From: Hypomyces perniciosus
Taxonomy: Eukaryota; Ascomycota; Sordariomycetes; Hypocreales; Hypocreaceae
Assembly (NCBI GenBank): GCA_008477525.1
Contig: SPDT01000007.1
Span: 5,890,001-5,954,000 of the forward strand
Length of the DNA: 64,000 nt
Direction: 5' to 3'
Under the pieces are notes generated by a model. The model did not search any database. It had not been told where the DNA came from and saw nothing but the letters and a program-made list of their open reading frames with translations. Of this stretch, positions 1 to 12,900 are shown one piece after another. Position 1 is the first letter of the stretch. Each line of letters starts with the position of its first letter. The translations under genes were made by a program, and so were the position numbers.

Positions 1-2653
1 TGTTAATAGAAGCATGGTTGGCCTCCAAGACTGCCATAACACGAGTGGCTTCGGTCTTCCATGGCGATCGAACATCTCGCTTGAGAAGATTTTTACACTG
101 AAGCAGCACAGCGCCAACAGTGATGATACGCTGGATCATCGTGGACACTTGGTTAACGCGGGCATGGTCGAGGTGGAGCATCTCTGGGATCTGTTGAGGG
201 CTGATGGGTGTGGGTTGCGTGAAGACATCGACCAACAGCTGAGCGTATATCCGAGCCGCTGTGGGCCGCGACTTGGGGTGATTAATGCCCTCGAAATCGC
301 GCCTCTGAACCTCGGTCATGACCTTGGCATTCGCTGAACGCCATGCTGATTCTGCGACTGATAGACTCAGTTGTCCATTTGCAATATCCTCGGTAAACCT
401 CTTCGCTTCGTATTGGGCGGCAGATTCAATGAGCTGGGGGGCCGCAATCCTCAACAAGTAGTTGATGTAATCACATAGCATCACATCGATAAATCTGTTG
501 AGGGCCTCCACCCTGTCAATCAGATTACCATCACTCAGCTTGTTCTGCACCAGATCTTTGACCTCATCGTCTCGGAACGGGGCACAGAGCTTGGGCAACA
601 GAGAAGACATGGCTGCGAAGAACTTCTCGTAGGAAAAGTTGCCAAGGGTGTACTGTTGTTGGGCCATTTCTGGGTCGAGAATCTCGCCAATGAGATTATA
701 CATGGAGTTGCCAGGCTTGAGTAGCCGCTGCAATTTATCCTTTATGTTACTAGCCATGAGGACGAAGAATCTGAAATTTGCCTCCTCATCGCCATCATTC
801 ATAGAAGCTTTCATCTGCATATAGAGCGGGCGAGAGAGTACAGCCTGCTGTTCGACGTACTCCTCAGCTGGGATTTGGTATTCCTTGTTGATAGCCAGCT
901 CATGAACAACGATACGGTTATCCGGGAGCAACCCGTTCAGACCAGTCTTTACGGTCGGCGGCCGAGCCTCCCGCTTGCTGGCAGGTGTCGATGGAGGTGT
1001 GAGAGTCTGCGGTTCATGCGATACGAGGCTTCTCGCCGTGGTCTGGGCATCGCCAGATGCGCTCTCAGTATCAGCGACTCGAGGTTTAGTATCGCCAGTC
1101 TGTTTCTTGGCCTTTCGTGTTTTCCTTGCCTCGCTCACGGCTTGGAAAATCAACTTCTTGCCCTTCTCAGCACCCGCCAATTTCTTGATTCTCACAATCA
1201 GCATGAGCTGACTATCTTGAATACTCTGGCGGTAGAGGGCAGCGGCAGCATCATCCGTAGTCTCCTTGACGGTTTGGAAGATGGCGTCTAGTTCCACAAA
1301 CTGCATAAGCATGACCTCGATTAGGGCGTTCGAGTCTCTTGACTTCCACGCAATGAATGCGTTGTAGAAAACGGCATAGGCTTGTGGGAGCGTCTTCTTC
1401 AACGAGGGCGGCATGGTGTACCGGTTTGCAGGCGTCAGCCAAGCGAGAATATTCTCAAAGGAAATAAGAACATCCTTAGCCTTGTCCACCAAGTCTTGTA
1501 GTTGGGGGTTGTTGAGATCCGTGGCAGGTAGCTGATGGGGTTGCGAATCCTCATCCTCATCCTCATCCTCATCAGGATCATCCTTATTGCTGAGAACCTG
1601 GTTGGGATGCCCTAAGATTAAGAAGGCACTCAAGAAGGTGCGAACTGCGGCCATCTCGTCGACAGAGCCCGGCTCTCCCTCCTCGAGACCACAAATCCGG
1701 AGAAGCCGAGCAGTGACAAACAGGACATTCTCTCTCGCCAGTAGCTCAACAACGGTGTCAAATGATGTATCCCGGATTCCATCCACGCTCAGGCCCAGGC
1801 CATTGAACTCTTGGGTAATCTTCTTTCTGGCACATCCACGCCACCATGTTTGAATCTTGGTGGCTGCATCGTCATCGCTCATCTTGGGCACATCGCGTTC
1901 CTTCACCTGTGGCATGACCTCGATAGGCTTTCTAGTCATGACACTCTGGCCGCGGCTGCGTCGGGTTGTAGTCTTGTTTCGAAGCTCCTCCCTCCGCTTC
2001 TGTGCCTCAGCCATGCGCTCCTCCATTTGTGCTTTCATCTTGGCCATCTCATGTTCACGCCTTTCCTTGGTGGACTCGGCTATCTGCTTGGCCTTCTTCA
2101 CCTCCTCGGCGCAGTTTGCAACAATCTCTGCCAGGTTCCGCTCTCTCGCCTGTTGCGCAGCGAGTGCACGTTCTTCAGAAGACTGTGCACGCGGTGTTGC
2201 CTTGGCTAAAGCGGCTCGTAGGCGAACCTTTTCGGCATGCGCAGCCCGGTCAGCCAGACGGGCGCGGCGGTCCTCGAGGAAGGACGCCCGTCGAAGGTGT
2301 TGTGCGATGTATTTACTCTGCTCTCCATTGCGGTGACTGGATGGTTGGATAGACGAGCAGCGGGAATGGGCGGAAGAAATGGAGTTGCGACGCGACGACG
2401 CGGCCGAGTCTCTGCGGCGTGCTTGTGAAGGTCGGTAGAAGCGAGCAGCGATGTGTGGCGGCGGCGTGAATGCGCGTCTGTCTTGTTCCCGTACATCGTC
2501 TTCACCGGGCGGCATGGTCAAGTCAAGGTCCATATCCATAGTGTCGTCAGACGGAGTGTCAGTGGACTCGTCCTCGAGATCGCGCCCAAGCTCAGTCAGG
2601 TCGACAGAGGGGCGACGCATGGTGTCGTCGGATGGAGCAGCGAGCTCGCTCAT
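1..2653 (-). CDS. sok1: Sok1-like Tcp11-domain protein (3' part beyond window)
   Basis: One uninterrupted reading frame runs from an ATG at 2653 to the left edge, giving 884 codons without a stop. The N-terminus is acidic and then Arg/Ser-rich. Residues about 150-240 form a highly charged helix rich in Lys, Arg and Glu, probably a coiled coil. An IQ-like motif (ATKIQTWWRGCARKK) follows near residue 265, then a run of eight alternating Glu/Asp near 360. The rest is a helical Tcp11-type domain. The family includes yeast Sok1, a high-copy suppressor of protein kinase A loss, and mammalian TCP11, so a role in cAMP/PKA signalling is inferred. No intron was seen. The C-terminus lies outside the window. 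The assignment rests on overall pattern, not on an alignment. Confidence 0.8.
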   Translation of the reverse strand, partial: MSELAAPSDDTMRRPSVDLTELGRDLEDESTDTPSDDTMDMDLDLTMPPGEDDVREQDRRAFTPPPHIAARFYRPSQARRRDSAASSRRNSISSAHSRCSSIQPSSHRNGEQSKYIAQHLRRASFLEDRRARLADRAAHAEKVRLRAALAKATPRAQSSEERALAAQQARERNLAEIVANCAEEVKKAKQIAESTKERREHEMAKMKAQMEERMAEAQKRREELRNKTTTRRSRGQSVMTRKPIEVMPQVKERDVPKMSDDDAATKIQTWWRGCARKKITQEFNGLGLSVDGIRDTSFDTVVELLARENVLFVTARLLRICGLEEGEPGSVDEMAAVRTFLSAFLILGHPNQVLSNKDDPDEDEDEDEDSQPHQLPATDLNNPQLQDLVDKAKDVLISFENILAWLTPANRYTMPPSLKKTLPQAYAVFYNAFIAWKSRDSNALIEVMLMQFVELDAIFQTVKETTDDAAAALYRQSIQDSQLMLIVRIKKLAGAEKGKKLIFQAVSEARKTRKAKKQTGDTKPRVADTESASGDAQTTARSLVSHEPQTLTPPSTPASKREARPPTVKTGLNGLLPDNRIVVHELAINKEYQIPAEEYVEQQAVLSRPLYMQMKASMNDGDEEANFRFFVLMASNIKDKLQRLLKPGNSMYNLIGEILDPEMAQQQYTLGNFSYEKFFAAMSSLLPKLCAPFRDDEVKDLVQNKLSDGNLIDRVEALNRFIDVMLCDYINYLLRIAAPQLIESAAQYEAKRFTEDIANGQLSLSVAESAWRSANAKVMTEVQRRDFEGINHPKSRPTAARIYAQLLVDVFTQPTPISPQQIPEMLHLDHARVNQVSTMIQRIITVGAVLLQCKNLLKRDVRSPWKTEATRVMAVLEANHASIN

Positions 2654-2738
2654 GACGGAACAACAGAGTGATGATCGATGTCGGTTGCAGCGGAACGAAT
2701 ACGAAGGAGAGCAGACTGCGCTATGAATACCCAAACTA

Positions 2739-2776
2739 CAGCTCAGCTCAGCTCAGCTCAGTTCAGCTCAGCTCAG
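2739..2776. repeat. CAGCT-type pentanucleotide tandem repeat
   Basis: About seven tandem copies of the pentamer AGCTC/GCTCA, one with a T substitution, lie 90-120 bp upstream of the Sok1-like start codon. They are inside the probable promoter or 5' UTR. Confidence 0.9.
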
Positions 2777-2922
2777 TTTGCCTGTCGCGAGTAGTTTCAA
2801 GTCGAAACGTCGAAGGAACGCGGGTGGCGCTGCAGGTCAATCGACGACGCAATCGAGGGGTCGAGTGGCGCGCTGCCTGGGTCGCAGAACTCAAAAGAAA
2901 ACACAAGAATACGCAATACTAA

Positions 2923-2942
2923 GCAAGCAAGCAAGCAAGCAC
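2923..2942. repeat. AAGC tetranucleotide repeat
   Basis: Five tandem copies of AAGC lie in the upstream region of the Sok1-like gene. It is a simple microsatellite. Confidence 0.85.
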
Positions 2943-3475
2943 TCGCACTCAACAAAAGCCGGCCGCTGGGGTGGACAAAATAAAGGCGTGGAGTCACGAA
3001 AGAAGAGGCGGAAGGAGAAGAAGACGGAGACGAAGACGGAGACGAGGAGACGAACAGAGGCGCACACAATGAGCGATAACATACAAACACGCAAGACAAG
3101 ACGACCTGGAACGCCCTGCCGAGCTGATTGGGCTCTGAATCCGAGGGATGTTTGGAGGAGGATCGAAGCTGACTGGGTTTGTGAATCAACCATGACGGAT
3201 GACTGATGCGCCTGACGGACAGAACGGGTTAGGCGCAGTAAGCGCTGATGAGGTAAATGTACTGATACTTGGACGATACACATTCCAGTGCTCATTTAAG
3301 GCCTGTGGATGCATGCCAGCGCTTGAAAGTGCCCACGGCAGGCAGGTACTGTTTTGTACTCGGGAAGAGATGGCGATCGTGACATCAGGCGTCGTTTACA
3401 TGAGCCAGCTAACATTCCATCATCATTGTTTGTGTCCTACCTACAAAGTACGATGCACGTTATACGATGTACCCA

Positions 3476-3491
3476 TACTCCGTACTCCGTA
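3476..3491. repeat. double TACTCCGTA word
   Basis: Two overlapping copies of TACTCCGTA sit in intergenic DNA. This is one of many dispersed copies in the window; see the finding on this motif family. Confidence 0.85.
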
Positions 3492-6400
3492 TCTACATAC
3501 CTCTGATTCTGTTCTGGCGTCATTCGGATATCCCCAGGTGGTGGCTGCGCCTCCCTGCATGCTTCGTCATTTGCAGCACCCATATGACTAGCCCTCTTGT
3601 CGAATCGAAGCCGTCATCTTTGCATGTGCAGATCCATGGCGCTCTGTGTGAGCCTTGATACGCGCGTTGCGCTCGTTAGTTGTCCCCTAAGAGCTCACCG
3701 GCCTACTATGACACGAACTAGTCTACGTCTCGATACAGGCAGAGTCGATCATGACGATACATAATTGGACACCGTTATCATGGGTGCAACAACCCCGTCC
3801 TCCCCAAGCTTATCTACTTTCTGGCCGGCTCTGATTTGTGCCGTCTTTCTATATAATAGTGTGGATGTCGACGTCTCTTGAATTCGTGTGGACTTGGATA
3901 CTCTACATCTCCTCAACAACTTCCACGTCTAAGTGTACAAATATACACTAAGCATTTATATCATAGATAACTCACTCTTATTGTCTGGTTGTAGGCACCT
4001 GCTGGAAAAATAGGACTGAGGGCTTGAAAATCCGACACTAAAAAGCGAATACAAGCAGTACTTCGCCGAGTTGGCCAGTGCCCTGACTCGAATGACAATC
4101 GGGAGCCATTGTCACCTGGTCTTTGTTGACAGCGATTAGATGTTTGTCAGCAACCACCATGACAGCCTCAAAGCCGTGCCTTCAGAGCGCGATAATTATA
4201 TCAATAATGTTATGCAAATTATAGGTCTATGTGTTTCAATGACCCTGCCTAGAACCAAGCGCTGGCACTCGAAGAGATACGAGTTGACAACATCTCGGGG
4301 CAAGACATCACGGGACATGAGCCAGGAGTAATAATCTGCAGAGCTGTTCAATGTAGAACATCACCACGGAGCGGGAACTTTGAGAAAAAAAATATGCGTT
4401 CTCTCTCAATATCGCATGCATATGTACACCCACGCACCAACAGGGTTCAATCCCCCAAGCCCGTCGACAAATATGGCGCGATGCATTATCTGACAGATCC
4501 CGCTGCAGGTTTCACACGACAGGGCATGGAGTACAAGCTTCCGCTTCCGCTTCCGCTTCACCCTTGTCAAACTCTGATATGCAGCATGGAATTCTAGAAC
4601 CATGCATGTGCATGCATGTCTGACCGAAAAGAGGATGTTGAATGACAGGGGTTTGTAACTCATCCCGTGTATTTATATCTGGCGGGTGGGACGTCATGAC
4701 AGATACAGATACAAATCAGATGCAATGAACAAGGGCCACTGTGAGTAGTAAATACTATCGTAGGTAAGTTAGTAGACAATTAACGAGAACCCACTCAGCA
4801 ACTAGCGATCGTCAAAGCAGATTTGGATTCGTTCAAAGATCTCTTTCGGTCGCAGCACTCAAGATATCTGTCAACAGAGCTGCCTCACTACGAAGGTAAA
4901 AGACAAACTCCAGGTCGGACAGCGGATCTTTGAGCTCCGCAGAAAGTGTCCGGGGTGACGGTTAATACGTTTTGTCCCCTGCTCACTCTCCCAAGACAGT
5001 CATCGGTGTTTTCTGTGGGAAGTAGGTAGTACGAACGACTTCACGTTGCACTTCGATACGAATCACACAGGTGCATATAGGCGCCAGGAAGCCAAGCCAT
5101 ACACAAGGCAACAGTTTCTTTGTCTTTTTCGTATCCACTAATGCACATTGATAACACCCGACCGTACCGTCGTCATTCGTTGAACGTCCTCCTCATCCTC
5201 ATCCCCCCCCTCATGAGAACCCAAAGTATCATCTTTTTGACGATGAAGTTAGAGAGAATTGTCTCCTGTATGATGTTGTAGTATTGTTTGTAGTATTGCT
5301 TGTAGTATCTAAATATTTATTAGCACACTCGTCTCATACAATAAAAAGAGGGAAGGGTTTGGGCCAACTTACCGTCCATTGTCTCGGACTGCTGCAGAAA
5401 CTCGTGGTCTGGGGATTGCTTGGACAGCAGATGGTGTGAGTTGCTTGAAGTCACCTTCCCATACTAGGGCTTTGAGGGTATGTAGTATGGAGTGGGTGAA
5501 GCGGGTGTGTGTGGTCTCTCAGTCGATAATGGACTCTGGAGGATGTTCTCAAGTCCGATGCCTGACAAAGGCAAAGACGCTCGCTCATGCCATTCTGTCA
5601 TGGACACAATTGAATGGCTCTTTAGCCAGTCGATAACTGGGACTAACCGCGCCATGGGCCCCGCCAAGGTTTGCCTCGCACACGCAGTTTAGAGACAGAT
5701 CCCCCTTGAAGCAGTTACAGAGGACGTCTTACCACCCTCTGACTAGCTAAATAGCAGTCCTCAAGCATCTGTAACTGTAGGCGTTAGAGCACTCGGTCGT
5801 TGTCATCGTCGCTGAAGTCGTCCGGCGGACCTATGACTGTGTTGGTAAAGCATTCAAACAAGGTGGAGGAAGGGAAAGGAGGTAGAGTTACCTTGCATCC
5901 AAGTAAAAGTTTGCCTGGAAGACATTTGTTGTTTTTGTTTTTGTTGTTGCTGAAGTCATAGCTGAAGCTTCACAAGGTGGAAGATCGTAAAGGGCTTTAT
6001 GCATGTGTAAATGATTGAAGGTGATGAAGTGTGAGAGTTTTCATACGACGCGAAGTCGTGAAGAATGAAAGGATGACGAGGAAAGAAAGAAGGGAAGGAG
6101 AGAAGGAGGGAAAGTGGGCGGTGGGTGTTCTTTATTTATTTCTTGCGTTTGGTGGTTGCCTCAGGTAGTTGCCTCAGGCCTAAGGCCCCAAGGCCTCTTC
6201 CGTTTGTTTCCAAAATTTTCTGTTCAGAAAGGGAGTTTTATTTTTCCATTCCAAAGGCCCGTGCGTTGGGCTCTCGCATATCGCGGGCTTTCACTTACAG
6301 TAAGTTTTTGCTTGCGACCCTCAATCTATTCAACTTCAAATTCATCGTCTTCATCAATCCCATGAGAGTCTTTTTGGTGTTGTGGCTTGCAGGCGGGAAT

Positions 6401-7077
6401 AACAGGGGTCAGGCGGAGGTGGCGGCGGGTCTACTTCGTAGGCTGGAGCCACTTCCTGCTTTAGGCACAGCTCTGAGACAAAGCTCCGAGAACAAAGCGA
6501 TCCTCTTTTTTGTCACAACAACGACCTCAATATCAATCTCAAAGAACAAGAAAAGTATAATTGATTCTCTATGACTGATAAAAACTTTAGCACCACTATA
6601 TCTCTAACAGATGCTCTGCCCTCGGCCAAAATCCCTGGTCGTATACATCATTGAGGCTTCAATCATCATCGACACAAACTGGATACGACCATCCCATTTT
6701 AGTCCCATATTGCAAGGCTGACAAGAATAATTACCATAATAATATACACCCAAACAAGATATCCATCGTCACTTTTAGTTGGAAAATGCTCGTATCCCAT
6801 GGCCATTCATCGTAATTCCATGCAGCCATTTACGCTTCCTGTTTCTCTGCGTAAAATGCATTAGATGCATTAAGAGCTTCTCATAATGTCAATACAACTC
6901 ATTTCAACCAACGCCTAGTCCTGCTTTGCCCATCCCATCCCACCTCCTATTTCATATCCCGATGCTTCGCTTATGCTGTCATATTAACGACTGCGGCTTT
7001 CGTGTATGCCGCTCTGTAAATCCTTTTTGTTTCGCTGCAAACTAGGGGGGCGCATCTCTCAAATCAAACGCCAATGT

Positions 7078-9980
7078 TCATGCGTGGTGAAGACTGCCAC
7101 TTCGGCGTCTCCCTCCGGGTGCTGTCATTCCCCGGTCATGTACCCTGTTGACCCATTCCAGCACGGTTTCGTAACACAGTACAAACTGTCGGAGACTTTG
7201 AACCATGCTGATGCGTTGCCCCCGGAAATCCTCCACGGTCTTTTGAATCAGGTCAACGGAATCATCGTGTATCCAGGACGTATCAATATGCTCCTCGGAT
7301 TTACTTTTCGGGAGGCTCGATTGATAGTCCGGTTCGAGCTTGAATTTGAAATTCATCTCCGTATTAGTTAGGGGAGAAACGGGTTCGTCAAAATCAGCTC
7401 CTGGTGGCTGTGCGTGTCCCACAGAAGTCTTAGCCAGCCGCTGACGCTTCAGCATGTCGATCACGCTATCCACAGTGCAGAAACTCCCCGTTCGACCACA
7501 GCCAGCTGAGCAATGGACAAGTATTGGCCGAGATGCGCTGTCTGCCTCCGGTTCATCGTACCAGGCCATTGGTAGGGCATCACTGGCTGCTCTACTTGAT
7601 CCCACAATCGATGCCGTCTCAACCGGGAGCGCGGCACGTTGCATGACGTTGGCGAGTTCCACCAATGCGAGAAGATGAGATGGCTGCGCCGGAGTCCCAA
7701 AATCCGGCCAGGTCTGGAAATGTAGGTGCGTTATCTCTCGGATTGGGGCAAAAGGATAAGCAGAATGGGATAGCGCAAATTTGCGAACAATGGCATATGG
7801 CGCTTCGGTCTGTCCTTGCATCGCCTGAGCGTTTGGTGTCGTCTCAACCGTGGTGGTCGTGTGGGCTCGCCTGCGATTAAGCTCACTGATAGAACCCGAT
7901 TGGGAACCAGATCGATGCTTGTCCATATCCAATGATGCCCTCTTCTCAGAAAGAGGCTCCAGTTTGATGGGACCGAACCCGTGACCCTCCCAATAGGGAT
8001 GACACTTAGTCTGACCCCCTTCAGACTCTGCGGTCAGCATAACGATGACACGCACATCCTGTTCCCATATGACGGTCCAGAAATCCTTGAGAATTTATTA
8101 GACGTAGGTCTCACAGTCGGTACATTCATTACACTTACCTCAAAAGTATCTGGCAAAGGGCCCTGACTCGCGATGTATCGCTTGTTACTCCCCGCAGCCG
8201 TGAGATGGCTTGCATTAACATAATCACAGGAGCCCTCAGGCCGATTTTGCAGTTTGACGCGTGCATGCTCAAAGGGAAGAATGTCCTTGTAGCGGTTTTT
8301 GCCACCCTTCTCAACACCCGAAAGCTGAACTTTGCCACTCGGACATGCGTTGCCCAGGGTAATCGCCGCATAAGCGTTCTGCATCCGAGACTGCTCCTCC
8401 TGTTCAATCCGCAAGAACATATCCGATACCTTTTTGCCGTGATCAGGCTTTGACGCAGCCTCGCGAAGCCACTGAGGTAAAATTGATGGTTCAAGGCCAT
8501 TCGGACAGGATACGTCCTGTTGGCCAACGCCGTTGGTGAGCTCCATATTCTGCCGAATATTGGCAAAGAAGGGATTGCAAGTATTGACTGTTGGCAGTAT
8601 GACGCCCCCGATAACCGGTGCAAAACCGCCTTTCTGACTTGTAGGGCTGGCTCCGCCATTCGCAACTATAGGCACAGTGTCGATGAGCTGAGGGTATAAG
8701 CTCTGGAAAGCGCTGAAGCCTCCTCGAAGGATTCCAGTATTTCCAAGATAGCCTTCGTTGGTGAATTTCTTGACCATGTTTTGAGCCGCCACAGGCTCAC
8801 GCTTATCAGAAGAATCATATACAATGATCCATTCCGTGTCCGGCCATGTAGCGAACTTTTCACCCCCTGAGCTACCTTGAAATGTCTTCAATTTCTCTAT
8901 GTTGCAGGTCGCCCGTTTGAGAAGGGTGGTAGGAACACACAAATTGAGTGCTCCCTTGATTCGGGATACGCCAAAAGTTTGAGCAGCTCGCATGTCCAAT
9001 AGCATGAGACTATCCTCCTCCACATTGTCTATTAAAACCTTGAGATATTCGGCAGATACCATGGATGGTTGATCCAACCGACTCGGCATCGTCGCAGCAC
9101 GACATAGTCCGGGTATCCTAGGGGAGGGTAGTTCGGGCCCATGTCCCATCAACGACCGCCGAGAGTCTCTATCTTCGGCTAGGCTCAGACTCGTTCGCTG
9201 TTGAGCGTGATCCACAGGCTGCAGAGACTCAAATTTCGGCACGCTCGTGTTTTGCAGGGGCATTATGGATGCCTCAGAACTCCTTTTGGAATCAGACGAT
9301 ACATAGGCGGAGTCGTGAAGGCTGTGTTGGTCAACATCCATCCGAATGGAGGGGGGATCCTTCATGGTGTCCAAGGTGCGTGGGAAGGAGGTGTCCGAGC
9401 CGTTGTCGCTTGCGTGAGTGTGACACCGAGATGGTTGTGGTCGTATAGGTGGAAGACTGGGCGTTGGCTGGACATGGTGAGATGTTGTTGCGAGCGACTT
9501 GCCCCTATTAATACCGGCCTGCCGCTTGAGGGCTTCGAATTCGGGATTGGATTCAAGGGTAACATGTTTCGGTAGAGCAGCGGCAAACGACTTGATAGAG
9601 GATGAGGCTGGACTCGAATCGCCCCTGAACAAGCCAGAGAATTCTCGCGGATCATGAGCGGACTCGACTACCATGCCAAAGTAGTTAGGGCTCGGCGCTC
9701 GCATCTCGGGGGGTCGGACTGGGGAGAACGTCGGAGGATGGTTCTGGCCCACAGAATACGGGGCTCCAGGCGATGCTGCAGGCGTCGTCGACTTGTTTGA
9801 CTTGGAGGTGCGTGACGATTGAGACATGGAATGGGAATGGGAATGGGAATGGGAGTGGTAGTTGGTTAGTGCGGGGGATGGCCTTGGATGCGTCTTCATG
9901 GTGTAATGGACAGGCGTTCGGTCGCCAGGCCTCGAGTCGAGGGCAACCTGGACCTGGTGAAGTGGAGGAGTGGACAACAT
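7078..9980 (-). CDS. Rhodanese/protein tyrosine phosphatase, Pyp type
   Basis: Two exons, 8139..9980 and 7078..8085, are joined across a 53-nt intron (GTAAGT donor, CTAAT branch, AAG acceptor) and give 949 residues. The first 300 residues are Ser/Pro-rich with a His-Ser dipeptide repeat. A rhodanese/Cdc25-like domain covers about 306-433. A classical PTP domain covers about 528-927, with the WPD loop near 740-742 and the signature [10 protein letters not shown] with catalytic Cys about 806. This order is typical of fungal MAPK-directed phosphatases (fission yeast Pyp1/Pyp2, budding yeast Ptp2/Ptp3), which dephosphorylate stress MAPKs, so that role is inferred. Insertions within the PTP domain (Ser/Thr-rich around 660-700, and about 160 residues after the WPD loop) are larger than in animal PTPs. 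The start at 9980 is the first in-frame ATG with plausible context; 9899 is an alternative. Confidence 0.88.
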
Positions 9981-12900
9981 CGAGTTCGAATGACGTCGAC
10001 AGCTTATAAAGCCATGGCTGTAGTCGATAAGGATTAGATACCAAACATACGATTTGAACAGCTGCAGTCTGTAGTCGGCAGTGGAGGCGGGGTGCAGGTC
10101 CTGCAACAAGAGAAGTAGTAGCAGCTCACAAAAAAAAAAAAAAAAGAAGAAGCCCCAAGTAGGTTTAAAAATGGTCGACTTGACAGGCAAATCGGGGAAG
10201 AGGCGTAAGTGAGTAAAAATCGGGGTCCCAGCACGTTGGTGGCGACGGTGCCGGAGCCACGGCGGCTCGGAGATGGTGGCGTTCTTGTCTGACTGAGCAC
10301 GGCCGAACGGGGTTCCAAGGTATTCCAATTGCAGGTCACACGCGCGAGGAGGCACAGGGAAGAAGACGGACGATGTTGAAGAGCACTCGTATGCAGACCA
10401 GGGGCGAAGAAGAAGGGAAAAAACAAAAAGCCCGGCAGACGAGCGGGACGACCAGGACGACCGGGGAGAAGAGAAACCAAACCGCAAAGGCAGGCGACGA
10501 TAGGAGGGTTGGAGGGGTTCAGGTCCAGCCGTAATTGTGTTTTTTTGAAGATTTTAGGGGTCTCCAGGGATGAGAAGGAGCCTGGGAAAAGATTGGACGG
10601 GTGCGGCAAAGCTCTCAAATCTGAGCTTTGAAGGAGGGATCTTGCTGGCGGCTCGTCCAGATTAGCGCGCTCAGAAGGGTCGTGGTGGTGTGGAGGAGCG
10701 GTGGGAAGTGGGAAGGGTTAAACGAAAGGGGTCTGAAGGCTAGGAAAGCTAGGTAGGAAAGGCGTCAGGGGACAACAGATTCACAGGACGGAGTACTCGA
10801 ACAGTACAGCTAGGTACCGGCTGTCCAAGAAAGCGTGGTTAGCAGAGAACTGAGGGACAATGTCGCGCGCTGGTCGTGTGTGATCCGCGCTACTGATATA
10901 TGCGTCCAGCCTGCGCTTCATCGTGGTCGTGTCAACTCACCACCAAACCCGGCGAAACTGCTCGAGCCGATGGAGCGCAGGGCGGAAGATGCGATACGAG
11001 TACAAGGAGGTACTCGCAGTACTCGTACCTGGGCCTGGGCCTGGGCCTGGACCTAGGCCTGAGATGACGGTGGTTCTGGGGCTGGCAGGATGATGAGGTC
11101 GCTGTGATCGCGTGCGGTAGGGATCGTCACTGACGGAGGTGCTGGTTGGAACCAGGCGAAAGGAGGACGGACGCAAAGATGGGTCTGGGTTACGGTGGAG
11201 GTTCCACTTCACACCCCCACGATCCTGTCGCTACAGCACTAGTAGTAATAACACATAGTACTCGTAGCTGCTGGTAGGCCTCATTCATGAACAGCGAAGA
11301 AGATGCAAGAGTTGTTGTTGTTTTTGTTGGAAATCGAGGAATCATATCTGCCAGTGGTGATGATGATGATGATGATGACGATAAAAGGGGAGGGCCGTCA
11401 GTCAACAAGTACGTACCGACATCTAGCATCATTGGATTGGAGTCTACGAAGTACTACTAAGGTGCGGCACACGAAAATGGGAGACAACTCAAAAAGGGTT
11501 GCACACACACAAAGATCGGTCTGTTGTCGTCACCAATGATCTCTTGCAGACGCCCTCCTATTGACGCCTAATAAATCTACCTGCTGTACTCTGTACTCTG
11601 TACTCCGTACTCCGTACATACATACCCCTTGCTGTCAAATCTTTCTGCCCCAAATGCCTCACCATTTGGCCTCGACTTACTCTCGTCGGTGGCTAGCTAT
11701 CTATTCAAGCCACTCAGGATGCTCTGCATGGACTTCATACGACAAGTACGAGTACATGCAGCAGTCAACACGTAGACTGCCAGCTTGCCTACTAGGTAAT
11801 TATCCACACCTCCCTCAACCGAGTACTTCGTATGTACGGAGTACAAAGTCTGCGAAAAACGTTGCGTTGGAGCCTCCGTCTCAAAGGGCCTGAGCCAGCT
11901 CCACCGTATCGTCATTGAGGCGTCAAGGGTCCCCGCTAGCAATCGCATCAGAGGCTTGCATGATCCAACCAGAGCGCGGGAGGCGGTGCCACAAAACGTC
12001 ACTGTGCCCGATACAACCTTGGCGTCTCGAGTCCAGACTTTGGAGAGGCCCTAGAACCCATATTGAGTCTGCATCCTTGATCCATGTCGAAATTGAACGT
12101 TGCTGGTAGTATTACTACTTCGTACCTTTACGGAGTACACATTTCTTTCTGTCCCTTGCACCGGCGATGAAATATCGTCATTTTTGGCATCTGATGGCTG
12201 ATGAAGATGCACTACGGAGTAATTTCGTATCATTTATCCCTTCACATGGTGATTCATCTTTCGATTCCTTTATCCCTCCCCCTCCCCCTCCCCCCAGCTT
12301 CTGTTATGCATGCACTCTATGCGCAATCCGCATTGCGTCAAACAGAGACAATATTTTTACGACCCTGCAACGGCAGGGCAGGCATGACGTAAGGTGCCGA
12401 AATGACATGACGGTGGTGGCCGTAAGCTCTGTTCTGTGCATTGCACACCTTTTCCTTTCGTCTCCAAACTGAGATTCAAGGGAAAAACTAAAATAAAAAG
12501 AAACACCTCTTTGTAACACTGCAGCTCTACTCGAGAGTGTTACGACGTACGAGTACTTCGTAATGCACGTAATATGCCATAGCCTCGCTCACACCGATGG
12601 TAATAGTCTGCTGCATCTCTTATTATTAGCTGCCCTACTGAATGGCAACTGGTCAACCAAGTTTTTTTCTTCCTTGTCTGCCCCTCATCCACCCACCACT
12701 CCTGGATGCCATTGCAGCCACATATTAATCAGAAAATCGTGTGTTGGAGGCCCTTGGCAATAATCAGTCAAGACCGAACTTCATCGCATGATTGAATCAT
12801 GAGACGGACGTTCGAGTAATTTCCACCCACGTAAGAAGTCTAGAACCGTATTCGTCAGCGTCTCGATCCTCATCTTCGGAGTAGTCCTAGTGCAAATGGT

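Larger units (their letters stand above)
2654..7077. other. 4.4-kb gene-free interval
   Basis: No convincing gene was found here. The left 600 bp is the promoter and 5' leader side of the Sok1-like gene and carries simple repeats and a purine-rich tract (2990-3070). The right end (about 6500-7077) is the likely 3' UTR of the phosphatase gene. The open frames between are short, lack family resemblance and change frame at random. A long non-coding transcript or very long leader is possible but not shown. Confidence 0.6.

Noticed and set aside
6114..6574. Plus-strand open frames of 83 and 149 codons
   Set aside because: They overlap in different frames, are rich in Phe/Ser from T-rich DNA, have no family match and lie near the phosphatase 3' UTR.
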